From Morganella sibonii (GTDB lineage Bacteria; Pseudomonadota; Gammaproteobacteria; Enterobacterales; Enterobacteriaceae), in assembly GCF_040560245.1 (NCBI RefSeq), contig NZ_JAKMWP010000002.1: a stretch of DNA of 64,000 nt; one strand, written 5' to 3'. The notes under the pieces were generated by a model that saw only the letters and a program-made list of their open reading frames with translations, had not been told where the DNA came from and ran no database searches. Shown here in pieces: positions 35,727-44,773 of this stretch; within the stretch, counting starts at the first letter, position 1; every line of letters begins with the position of its first letter. The position numbers were made by a program, and so were the translations under genes.

Positions 35727-37892
35727 ATGTTTGCTGAAGATCCCAAAAAAAAGGTCATTGACCCGGCAGCGCTGAAAGACAGTGCCGCGAAATATGCTGA
35801 GGATGCTGTTGCATCAAAAGTCAGCAAAAAAATGTCAGAACCGGCGCAAAAAGCCGTCTCCGCCGTACAACAGGCACAAAAAGCCGCCGCACAGGTTCCT
35901 TCTGCGGCAGATCTTATTCCCGGTGGCGGTATCGCCGGTGGTCTCAGCAGTATCCCGAAACTTCCCGGTGCTGCCGGCAGTCTGACGGGCGCGCTTACCG
36001 GACGTTCGCCATCCGGTCTTGTTTTTACCTGTAAAATCGGCGGATTGCCGGAACAGACTTTTCAGGTAACCGAATTCTCACTCAGTGAAGGGCTTTCTTC
36101 GCTGTTTTCACTGTCGATCAGTGCCGTCAGCACGCTGCCGTCAATCACATTTGATGAACATCTGGGAAAAGCCTCTTCTCTGACAGTGACCCGCGACGGC
36201 GTCAAAGTCCGCACTGTGCAGGGGCTGCTGGCGTCTGCTGAACAAGGCAATACGGACGGCAACAAAACCTGGTATTACTTTTTGATCCGCCCTGAAATGT
36301 GGATCATGACCCTTAACCAGGACAGCCGTATCTTCCAGAAACAATCTGTTCCGGAAGTGCTGGCGACACTCCTGGACGAAGCGCACGTCAAAAACGACCT
36401 GAAATTCTATCAGAATGAATTACACCAGAAGCGGGATTACATCACCCAGAAGCGCGAGTCTGCCTATGATTTCTGGTGTCGTCTGGCTGCCGAGGAGGGG
36501 ATTAACTTCTGGTTCGAGGAAGGCCCGAAACTGTTTTACAGTGATAACCACCTCGGTATGACCGCCGGAATTAATCTGACTTATAATCCGCAGGCAGATA
36601 CCGATATCAGTGACAGCACCGCATTCTCCTGGCGTTACGCCGAACAGCTGTGCAGTGATGTCATTATTCAGAAAGATTATAATCCCGATCGTCCGTCTTA
36701 TCCGTTTAAACATGAGGTTACCGGCGACGTTCACAAACAGCATCCCGTCTATGAAAGTTATGGTCGCTACCGTGACGATGAGACCGGTAAACCGTTCACC
36801 CAACTGCGCTACGAGCAATCTCAGAACCAGCGCCAGACCGGTACCGCCGGTACTAACTGCTTTGCGCTGATGCCGGGCAAAATCTTTACCCTGAAAAACC
36901 ATCCGTCTGACAGCATGAATAAAGCCTGGCAGGTGATTATGGTCAACCACCACGGTATCCAGCCGCTGGCGGATAACGGCGGCGGAGAGGGAACCAAATT
37001 CAGCAACACCGTGCAGTTTATCCCGGGCACCCGTGAATGGCGGCCGCCGTACCGCTTCCGCCCGCAGGCCGACGGCGACGAACTGGCAACGATTGTCGGG
37101 CCGGACGGGGAAGAGATTTACACCAACGAGCAGGGTGCAGTAAAAGTCTATTTTCACTGGGATCGCTACGGTAAACCTGACCACAGCGCTTCCTGCTGGG
37201 TGCGGGTGGCGATGGGCTGGAACGGCGGCGGCTATGGTTTCTCCGCCGTGCCGCGCATCGGCCAGGAAGTGATCGTCTCTTATCTCAACGGCGATATCGA
37301 CCGCCCGATTGTCACCGGCTGTACCTACAACGGCCGTAACGGCCCGCCATCTTCTTTCCCCGGCAGCAAAACCCAGACCGCATTCCGTACACAGACCCAC
37401 AAAGGCGATGGTTTTAACGAACTGCGCTTTGAGGATGAAAACGGGAAGCAGGAAGTCTTTATGCATGCTCAGAAAGACATGAATACGGTGGTGCAGAATG
37501 ACCGCAGTACGTCAGTAGTGGCAAATCACACGGAAACGGTCGGGCAGAATCAGAAAGTCACAGTCGCCGGTAAGCAGACGACTGCGGTTCAGATGGATCA
37601 GCTGAATTACATTTTTGGCGGACAACTGACGAATGTGGAAGGTGTTTGTCTCCTGGCATCAGCAACGGGGATTAAGTTGGTCAGCGGTAAATCAGCGATA
37701 GAAATGACCGCTTCCGGCGCTGTGAATATTACTTGTGAAAACTTCAATATCTCAGCGAAAAATGACGGACAGATTAATACCGGCCATGTGCTTGACCTGA
37801 ATATGGAAGGCGGCGGACCTGCTGAAGATAAAATCGAACCGGATACAGGCACAATAAAAAGTCAAAAAGGCAATTTCTTTGCGGGAAAATAA
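35727..37892 (+). CDS. vgrG: T6SS spike protein VgrG with N-terminal extension
   Basis: VgrG trimers cap the Hcp tube and carry effectors. The 721-residue product has gp27-like domains starting near residue 97 (GLVFTCKIGGLPEQTFQVTE), the gp5-like OB fold near 465-545 (EEIYTNEQGAVKVYFHWDRY, CWVRVAMGWNGGGYGFSAVP), and a beta-helix needle. Ahead of this are about 95 extra residues rich in Ala, Lys and Gly (AAKYAEDAVASKVSKKMSEP). GGAG lies 5 bases before this ATG, so the extension appears translated. There is no recognised C-terminal effector domain; the cargo is probably the downstream Rhs protein. Confidence 0.95.
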   Translation: MFAEDPKKKVIDPAALKDSAAKYAEDAVASKVSKKMSEPAQKAVSAVQQAQKAAAQVPSAADLIPGGGIAGGLSSIPKLPGAAGSLTGALTGRSPSGLVFTCKIGGLPEQTFQVTEFSLSEGLSSLFSLSISAVSTLPSITFDEHLGKASSLTVTRDGVKVRTVQGLLASAEQGNTDGNKTWYYFLIRPEMWIMTLNQDSRIFQKQSVPEVLATLLDEAHVKNDLKFYQNELHQKRDYITQKRESAYDFWCRLAAEEGINFWFEEGPKLFYSDNHLGMTAGINLTYNPQADTDISDSTAFSWRYAEQLCSDVIIQKDYNPDRPSYPFKHEVTGDVHKQHPVYESYGRYRDDETGKPFTQLRYEQSQNQRQTGTAGTNCFALMPGKIFTLKNHPSDSMNKAWQVIMVNHHGIQPLADNGGGEGTKFSNTVQFIPGTREWRPPYRFRPQADGDELATIVGPDGEEIYTNEQGAVKVYFHWDRYGKPDHSASCWVRVAMGWNGGGYGFSAVPRIGQEVIVSYLNGDIDRPIVTGCTYNGRNGPPSSFPGSKTQTAFRTQTHKGDGFNELRFEDENGKQEVFMHAQKDMNTVVQNDRSTSVVANHTETVGQNQKVTVAGKQTTAVQMDQLNYIFGGQLTNVEGVCLLASATGIKLVSGKSAIEMTASGAVNITCENFNISAKNDGQINTGHVLDLNMEGGGPAEDKIEPDTGTIKSQKGNFFAGK

Positions 37893-37901
37893 GGAATAAC
37901 A

Positions 37902-38318
37902 ATGAAGTATGTATGTCAGGAAGGTGCCATAACGCTACCTTCATCAGACTACCGGGATAACAGCCTGCATATTATTAAGTTTCCGGAGAAAAAAGCCAGT
38001 TTATCGCTGACCCGTGATGATTTGGCTGACGGACAGACAGCGGAACACTATCTGGTGTCACAAATTGCGGTGATTCGCAAAGGGGTAAAACTATTTGCGA
38101 TGACTGACCCGGTTGCGTTTACAACAGAGTCCGGTGTGAACGGGTGGGCTTTCTACTGTGAACCGGAACAAAAAGGGACACATTTATATCAGTACATTGC
38201 AGGTTATGAACTGGATGACTCAATTCTGGTGATGACGTATTGCCTGCTGCACCCGTTTACTGATGCTGACTTACAGGACTGGCAAACGCTGAAATTGCGT
38301 TTTGCCCGTACAGTCTGA
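37902..38318 (+). CDS. Eag-family (DUF1795) T6SS effector chaperone
   Basis: The 138-residue protein matches the DcrB/DUF1795 Eag chaperones: an N-terminal CQEGAITLPSSDYRDNSLHI, SLTRDDLADGQTAEHYLVSQ and a final strand pair. Eag proteins bind and shield the N-terminal membrane segments and prePAAR of Rhs effectors before loading onto VgrG. It lies between vgrG (9 bases) and rhs (29 bases), the typical position, and the rhs product has the prePAAR and membrane segments expected of a client. Confidence 0.85.
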   Translation: MKYVCQEGAITLPSSDYRDNSLHIIKFPEKKASLSLTRDDLADGQTAEHYLVSQIAVIRKGVKLFAMTDPVAFTTESGVNGWAFYCEPEQKGTHLYQYIAGYELDDSILVMTYCLLHPFTDADLQDWQTLKLRFARTV

Positions 38319-38347
38319 TTTCGGTTATTTAAAAAGGAACCTGCATC

Positions 38348-41300
38348 ATGGGAAATGAATTTCATGCAGCCAAACTCGGAGATGAGTTGTTTCATCAGTC
38401 CATGATTGCAGATTTTGTTAATGGTGTTGTCAAAGGTGCTGCGTACGTCGGTCTGTTTGTTGCTGCGGGCGCACTGACCGCAGGAACCGGCGGGCTTGCT
38501 GCACCATTACTTGCTATTGCCGGTGGCTTTGTTCTCGGTGATGTTATTGATGAAGTGGCCGATACTGTTTCAGGATGGGTTGATGATGCGCTGAATTTTT
38601 GCGGTTTCGGACGGGGTGCGGACGGTACAATTATCAGCGGTTCCCTGAATGTCAAAACGAAAGATCAGCCCGCAGCACGTGCAGCCGGTATTATCCCGCA
38701 TGAAAAACTGATCGAGTCTATTATAGCGGACACGCAAAATCCGCCGAAAGGAAAAGCCCGTTCACTTGCTGAAGGTGTTTTGCAAAAAGCGTATATGCTG
38801 ACACCTATGGGTATGGGTTCAGCAGTAAATAATTTAGTTTCCTCTGTGTTCAATCCGGCTGAGCCGGTTGAAAATGATCCGTTCCCGAAATATCCCTCAC
38901 CAGAGCGTGGCTTTTTTGAAGGATTTTTTTCACCCACTGTTGCAAATAAAAACCCTTATGCCGCACCTGTCGATAATGATCAGATTACCTGTGAGAAATG
39001 GCATATTGCCTCAGCACCGTATTATCTGGCTGAAGGATCAAAAAAAGTTCAGATAAACAGCCAGCCTGCCTGCCGGAATGGTGACCGCAGCACCTGCGAG
39101 GCAAAAATTGATCACACACAGGAATCCCGTGTTGTCCGTATCGGCGGTAACAAAGAGGTGGTGCGGGATATTATCAGCGGTCGTAATCCGTTTTGTACTT
39201 TTGTTGGTGAAGCTGTCGGAGCGGTACTGGGCGGCTGGGCCAGTATCATCCGGAAAGGCGGGATGGCAGCTGTTCGTCAGTGCCTGAGTAAAGCCGGTTG
39301 TAGCCTGGTGATGGAACTGGCCGGGAATATCGGTATGGGACTGGTAATCAGCGGATTAACCCGCTCTTTTAATGCCGTCACCCGTCCCGTCCATGCCGCC
39401 ACCGGCAGTAAAGTCCTCAGTGGCGATGATGATTTGGATTTTGTATTGGAAGGCCGTTATCCGTTGGCCTGGCACCGTATCTATCAAAGCAGCAATACCC
39501 GTGAAAGCCGTCTGGGAACAGGCTGGGCACTGCCGTTTGATGTCAGTATTGAAATCGATTACACCGGCGGCTCTATTGAAGATGCACCGCTGTATTATCA
39601 TGATATGTCCGGGCGCCGTCTGTCACTGGGGGAACTGGCGCTGGGACAGGACGCGTTCTATGTGGATGAGGGTTTCCGCGTCTACCGCAGTCTGCAAAAT
39701 ATCTTTTTGCTGGAGTCCGATACCGGTGATTATCAGCTGTTTGAAACAGACCCGCAGCGCAATGGCTGGTTACGTCTTGCTCAGTCACATGATCGCCACG
39801 GTAATACCCTGTTTTACCGCTACAGCCCGGAAGGTCAGCTCTGCACCATTCAGGATAACAGCGGACTGATTAACGTTCAGCTGCATTATACGGATGACGG
39901 GCAACGCCTGCTCTCGGTATCACAATCTGATCCGGATGATGAGCGAACGCTGGTCAGCTATCAGTATGATGAACATCAGTTTCTTGTTGCCGTCATGGGT
40001 GCTGACGGGAAAATTACCCGCCGTTTTGCCCGGGATGATGACACCGGGCTGATGAATATGCATGTTAATGCTGCCGGGTTACAGAGTCATTACCGGTGGG
40101 CACAGTTTGATAATGAAACTGATGATGAACAGCGACCGGTATACCGCGTGGCGGAACACTGGCTGCAGACTCCGGACGGCGGACGGCCCGAGCACACATT
40201 ACTGCGCTATTCTCCGGCGGAGAGAACCCTGCGCACGGAGTCAGCCGGACTGGGTGAAACGTTCCGTCGCTGGAATGAACAGCATCAGATCACCGAATTT
40301 ACAGATGAAAGCGGCGCCACCTGGTTTTTTGACTGGGATCAGAGCCGTAAACTGAAAAAAGCCACAGATCCTCTGGGTCACACCTCGCAGTACACCTACG
40401 ATGAACGCGGTAACCTGACCGCCGAAACGGACCCGAACGGCGACTGCACCACCACAGAGTGGGATAAAGACTTTGCGTTTCCGCTGATTCAGGTGATGCC
40501 GAATGGTGCGGCACATCACTGGTTTTATAATGCCAAAGGGGATATCCATCTGTATATGGATCCGCTGGGGCATGCTACCCGGCTGGTCTGGGATGAGCAG
40601 GGGGATTGTCTTCAGCAGACGGATCCGTCCGGCAGTATCACCCGTTACCGCTATAATGCGCGCGGGCAGCTGACCCGTTATACCGACTGCTCCGGTTATC
40701 ACACCACACTGGCCTATGATGATCGCGGGCAACTGATCACCATCACCGATGCACTGAGCCAGACCACCCGCTATCACTGGTCGGAAGGCGGGCAGTTGCT
40801 GCGTGAGGAATTACCTGACGGCAGGGATAACCGCTATTCTTACGACGATGCCGGACGTGTCACCGGATTTACCGACAGCGGCGATAAAAAAATCACTTTC
40901 GCCCGCAATATCTTCGGCCAAATCACTGAACGTACCGACCCGGCGGGGCATCGTCTCGGGTTCCGTTATGATCGTTTCGGGCGGCTGAAAGCGCTGGTGA
41001 ATGAGAAAGACGAATCCTACCGCTTTGAGTATGACGCGCTGCATCGTCTGACCCGCGAGCAGGATCTGATCGGCCAGCAAAAACAGTATCAGTATGATGC
41101 GGGCGGTAATCTTATCCGTCGGGAGGAGATCCCCGCACAGGCGGAAGAAGAGCTGGTTATCACACAGTATGGCTATGATCCGGCTGGCCGCCTGACCATG
41201 CGGGAAAACCGTGATTACCGCACTGAGTATCAGTACGGCAAAACGGCACTGACACTGCGGCGGGCACCGCTGACGGTCTGGTCAGCGGCGCAGCTCAGCG

Positions 41301-42166
41301 GGGAGGATGTGCCGTGGCAGGATATCCTGGAATTTGAGTATGACCTGAACGGACAGATGCTGTCCGAGCAGAACAGTGCCGGGGTATACCGTCACAGCTA
41401 TGATGATAACGGTAACCTCAGCAGCACAGAAATGCCGGACGGGCAGGCGCTGAGTTATCTGTATTACGGCTCCGGACACCTTCAGCAGATGAACTGGCGG
41501 GAGCGCGGTAAACAGACGGTACTGGCGGAATACAGCCGCGACCGGTTGCACCGTGAAACTAACCGGCTTTCCGGCGGACTTGATCAGCGGACGGAGTATG
41601 ACAGCAGCGGGCGTATCACCGCACAGATAGCCAGGCTGGCGAACAGTACGCGGGTGACGGCGGCAACCATTGATAAACGTTATACCTGGGACAAACACAA
41701 TAACCTGACGGAGCGCAGTGTCAGTTACGGACAGGCCGATTCCCCGTTAACACAAGGCCACTGGCAGTATGAAACCTACCGGTATGACCCGCTGGGGCAA
41801 CTGACCCGGCGTCTGAACGGGTTCAGCGAAGAGCTGTTTTTGTATGACGAAGCGGCGAACCTGCTGGGGCATCAGCGGCAGGTGGCATTTAATAACCAGG
41901 TCACCGCCAGTGAGGAATACGATTATACGTATGACGGCTTCGGCCGCATGGTGCAGCGCCGGGTACGGGACAGCGCGGTGTGTCAGCATTATCACTATGA
42001 TGCGGAGCACCGTATCACCGCAGTGACCTTTGAGCATGACCCGCAGGGGAACCAGCGGGTGGAATATGATTACGACATCCTCGGGCGCAGAACCGGGAAA
42101 CGGGTCTGGCAGTCCGCACAGGCACAGCGGCAGCTACAACCCGCTGGCACGGATAGAAAGCTTTGA
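38348..42166 (+). pseudogene. Rhs-repeat T6SS effector, prePAAR-TM-PAAR-YD repeats; 3' end frameshifted by deletion
   Basis: The 1272-residue open part starts with a prePAAR motif (AAKLGDELFH, 7-16), membrane segments (about 20-70), a PAAR region near 230-275 (QPACRNGDRSTCEAKIDHTQ), a second hydrophobic stretch near 285-330, then the Rhs shell with many YD repeats (about 350-1250). At about 42110-42128 the core is cut: the usual 30-50 residues between KRVW and GSYNPLARIE are missing, and the frame shifts, giving a false C-terminus. The core continues in another frame (next entry). Rhs cages enclose a C-terminal toxin released by self-cleavage; with the core broken, this gene probably makes no deliverable toxin. 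A sequencing error is less likely because more than one defect is present. Confidence 0.85.
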
Positions 42167-42410
42167 CCATCCGGAAAAACAGTCCACGGATATCAGCTAT
42201 TACCACATTGCCCTGAACGGCTTACCGGAAGAAGTGACGGACAGTCAGGGACGGATTATCTGGCACGGCGACTACAGCCTGTGGGGTAAATTAAAACGGG
42301 AACAACACCCGGCACCGGGATTCCGGGGTCAGCAAAATCTGCGTTTTCAGGGGCAATATTTCGACAGAGACAAATTTGTCGGGAACAAATTTGAGCAGCG
42401 CTTGCGCTGA
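42129..42410 (+). pseudogene. Displaced segment of the Rhs core
   Basis: This frame encodes GSYNPLARIESFDHP, SYYHIALNGLPEEVTDSQGR and IIWHGDYSLWGKLKREQ, the conserved end of the Rhs shell before the toxin tip. It is out of frame with the upstream rhs part because of the deletion near 42120. It then runs into a short palindromic insert with a TGA at 42408 and another at 42432. After the insert, the same frame resumes with YSGLHYNTFRYYAPDTGRF. Confidence 0.85.
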
Positions 42411-42437
42411 CCCGTAGGGCGAGTATCAGGATGATAC
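42369..42437. repeat. 69-base palindromic insert within rhs
   Basis: Compared with the expected Rhs sequence (FDRE...SGLHYN), about 69 extra bases are present. They hold four back-to-back palindromes: GACAAATTTGTC (42369-42380), CAGCGCTTGCGCTG (42396-42409), CCCGTAGGG (42411-42419) and GTATC/GATAC (42423-42437). CAAATTTG is also repeated at 42386-42393. The insert keeps the frame but adds two TGA codons. It looks like a small repetitive palindromic element, similar in kind to REP or MITE sequences; the family is not identified. Confidence 0.6.
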
Positions 42438-42521
42438 GAGTATTCCGGACTGCACTATAATACTTTCCGGTACTACGCCCCGGACACGGGACGATTTACC
42501 CAGCAGGACCCGATAGGGCTG

Positions 42522-42974
42522 ATGGGCGGGCTGAATCTGTATCAGTATGCGCCGAATCCGTTGACGTGGGTTGATCCTTGGGGTTGGGCTTGTGGTACTT
42601 CGCGCCAAAACAGAGAATTTTGGAAAAATGAGCCAATAGAATTTAAAGGAAATAAGGTTTATCAGAGAGATGACTTATTTGATCCTAATCTAATGACAAC
42701 GTGGCGTGATAAAGGAAAGATTTTCCGTGGTACCAACATTGAGAGAATGGCTACAGGTCGCGCACCTGTTGGATATGATGGAAATGCAGTTAACTTGCAC
42801 CATATGTTACAAACTCAAAATGGACCAATTGCAGAAATGAGCCAGACATTTCATAAGACTAACCATGGAATAATACATATAAATCCGAATACAATACCAT
42901 CAGGTATTAATAGAGCGGTATTTGACGCATGGCGTAAGCAATATTGGATAAATAGAGCGAGTGGCTTTCTATGA
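42522..42974 (+). CDS. Rhs toxin tip with LHH-type nuclease domain (HNH/Endonuclease VII fold)
   Basis: The 150-residue frame begins at the end of the Rhs core (MGGLNLYQYAPNPLTWVDPW) and continues as a toxin domain with NAVNLHHMLQTQNGPIAEMS, H at the following TFHKTNHG, and INPN. The LHH motif is diagnostic of a nuclease family of polymorphic toxins. The core-derived start is GC-rich while the toxin part from about 42595 is AT-rich, the usual sign of tip exchange. The natural N-terminus would be the rhs core; the ATG used here is internal, has no clear ribosome-binding site, and may not be used. The immunity gene overlaps by 4 bases. Confidence 0.75.
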   Translation: MGGLNLYQYAPNPLTWVDPWGWACGTSRQNREFWKNEPIEFKGNKVYQRDDLFDPNLMTTWRDKGKIFRGTNIERMATGRAPVGYDGNAVNLHHMLQTQNGPIAEMSQTFHKTNHGIIHINPNTIPSGINRAVFDAWRKQYWINRASGFL

Positions 42975-43402
42975 AAAAAGAAGAATTGATAGATCTTTTT
43001 AACGAGCATGCGGATTTAATCAACATGGGAACGTCCGTTGATGCTCCAGGTCAAGAGTGGATTGATGCTGCGGAAAAAGCGTTATCTGTAAATTTTCCCG
43101 ATGATTATAAATGGTTCTTAAATAATTATGGTGGTGGGGATATTTGTGGGGAAGAGATATATAGTATTTATTGCTTGCCATTTGATGAAGCAATAGGTGG
43201 AGATATAGTATATCAGAATATAATCGCCAATAAGAATTTAGCATCTGAACGAATCTCCTTGTCAAATACGGATTTTGGTGAGGAATTTTTTTGGGATACT
43301 AATGACATGGAAAAAGTCTATGTATTAATTGGTGATAATAGTCAGTTATATGCTGCTGATTTTTTAGAATATCTTAAAAAACGTTTACTCTCCTATGTTT
43401 AA
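42971..43402 (+). CDS. SMI1/KNR4 (SUKH) family immunity protein
   Basis: The 143-residue protein has the SUKH pattern: WIDAAEKALSVNFPDDYKWF, LNNYGGGDI, and a C-terminal FFWDTNDMEKVYVLIGDN with FLEYLKKRLL. SUKH proteins bind and block nuclease toxins of Rhs and CDI type. It overlaps the LHH tip (ATGA) and shares its AT-rich composition, so the two moved together. Its retention after the break in rhs makes sense if sister cells still deliver the intact toxin; that is inference. Confidence 0.85.
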   Translation: MKKEELIDLFNEHADLINMGTSVDAPGQEWIDAAEKALSVNFPDDYKWFLNNYGGGDICGEEIYSIYCLPFDEAIGGDIVYQNIIANKNLASERISLSNTDFGEEFFWDTNDMEKVYVLIGDNSQLYAADFLEYLKKRLLSYV

Positions 43403-43423
43403 CTTTATTCAGTGAGTTGTTTG

Positions 43424-43462
43424 TTACCTGCTTTGGCTATACCCATACACCAAAGCAGGTAA
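43424..43462. terminator. Long stem-loop after the immunity gene
   Basis: TTACCTGCTTTGG (43424-43436) and CCAAAGCAGGTAA (43450-43462) form a perfect 13-bp stem with a 13-base loop, between the immunity gene and the convergent SymE-like fragment. It has no strong T-run on either side. Confidence 0.55.
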
Positions 43463-43471
43463 ATCACCACA

Positions 43472-43687
43472 TCACTCCCCGATCAGCGCTTTAACTTTAA
43501 GCTTAAATGCGGCGATCTGAGCTTGTTGCTGCTGATTTTGCTGTTTAATTGCCCGGATATCCTCACTGTCCGGTATTAATACCAAACAGCCGTTTAAAAT
43601 CTTCACGGTAAATGTGAAACCAGTTTCAAAACCTGCCACTTTCAGCCGGTGCCTTTTTAAGGTAATCACAGGCAGGCAAAGCCACAT
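43472..43687 (-). pseudogene. SymE-like toxin fragment
   Basis: The 71-residue product contains LPVITLKRHRLKVAGFETGF and VKILNGCLVLIPDSEDI, matching the core of SymE-family proteins (P-x-I-x-L-x-x-x-x-L-x-x-AGF, then GCLVL). The N-terminal half with the Tyr-rich strand is absent: an in-frame stop lies directly before the ATG. The usual Trp of the WL motif is replaced by Arg. SymE-like genes often lie downstream of rhs toxin/immunity pairs. Translation is unproven; decay is the simpler reading. Confidence 0.6.
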
Positions 43688-43794
43688 TCATTAAACATTA
43701 TTTTAAAATCTATAAATATTTTGATAAATAGCAAGCCTGCACGGTGGATGCCATGCTACGGTCGGATAAATACTGACCAAACAGGGAGCAGGAT

Positions 43795-44688
43795 ATGCCT
43801 TATTTATTCTTGACGCTGGCGGCGTGTTTCTGGGGCGGGAACTATGTTGTCGGGCATCTTTTGGTGTCTGAGGCCGACCCGGTTATTTTATCGCAACTGC
43901 GCTGGCTGGTGACCGCTGTTTTACTGATGACGCTGTATTTCAGTCAGGTGAAACAGCAGTGGGCATTTATGAAAAAGGCGAAAGGGATTATTTTGTTTCT
44001 GTCGCTATGCGGACAGGTTTTATTCCCGGTCACACTGTATATCGGTCTGCAATATACTACGGCACTTAATGCCGCCATTTATATGTCTGCAACACCATCC
44101 ATTGTTTTACTGATAAATGCGCTGATATTTAAAGAAAAAATTCAGGGTAAAAATTATATTGGCGTATTACTGAGTACGCTTGGTGTGATTTATCTGATAT
44201 TTAAAGGTGACCTGAATTTCGCAAAAGTCATCAGTCATCTGAATAAAGGGGATTTATGGGCATTGGGGTCGGCCATCAGTTGGGCATTGTATTGCGCTTT
44301 TTTAAGACTGAAACCCCGCGAGGTGAACGGTAATGCCTTTGTGGCTATCAGCTCGGTGACCGGCAGCCTGATGATGTTGCCGATACTGATTATTTATCTG
44401 TTTTCACATAACTTTCAGATCACTAATGTGGGGAATTATGCGTCACCACTGTTTATATCCGGGCTTGCTTATCTGGTTATTTTCCCGTCATGGCTCTCAT
44501 ACTTGCTGTGGAATAAAGGCATACTGACTATCGGCGCAACAAGAGGGGAAATTTTCTCTCACCTGATCCCGCTGAGTGGTGGTTTCTTTGGCGTGCTTTT
44601 CCTCAGTGAAAAATTACACAGTTATCATTTTTTAAGCGGACTCTTAATTATATCCGGGATTTACTTTTGCTCTTCTGCGAGGAAATAA
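43795..44688 (+). CDS. EamA/DMT-family transporter
   Basis: The 297-residue integral membrane protein has ten hydrophobic segments in two EamA halves, starting PYLFLTLAACFWGGNYVVGH, with SQLRWLVTAVLLMTLYF and a second half beginning near 155 (LWALGSAISWALYCAFLR). DMT proteins export amino acids, nucleobases and other metabolites; the substrate cannot be told. A GGGAGCAGGAT ribosome-binding region precedes the ATG. It is a single gene between the T6SS island and the fimbrial operon. Confidence 0.88.
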   Translation: MPYLFLTLAACFWGGNYVVGHLLVSEADPVILSQLRWLVTAVLLMTLYFSQVKQQWAFMKKAKGIILFLSLCGQVLFPVTLYIGLQYTTALNAAIYMSATPSIVLLINALIFKEKIQGKNYIGVLLSTLGVIYLIFKGDLNFAKVISHLNKGDLWALGSAISWALYCAFLRLKPREVNGNAFVAISSVTGSLMMLPILIIYLFSHNFQITNVGNYASPLFISGLAYLVIFPSWLSYLLWNKGILTIGATRGEIFSHLIPLSGGFFGVLFLSEKLHSYHFLSGLLIISGIYFCSSARK

Positions 44689-44740
44689 ATAGATATATTG
44701 AAACGAGCCCCTTCATCTGCATAAATAGTACGCGATGTAA

Positions 44741-44766
44741 TAATGCCGGTAAGAAAACCGGTATTA
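44741..44766. terminator. Stem-loop between convergent DMT and SPOR genes
   Basis: TAATGCCGGT (44741-44750) pairs with ACCGGTATTA (44757-44766), with one G-T pair and a six-base loop. It lies between two convergent stop codons and may serve both strands. Confidence 0.5.
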
Positions 44767-44773
44767 TGACCGG

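Noticed and set aside
42030..42128. Start of a separate gene at ATG 42030 inside rhs
   Set aside because: The residues before 42129 in this frame are an out-of-frame reading of the Rhs core; only the part from 42129 matches Rhs.
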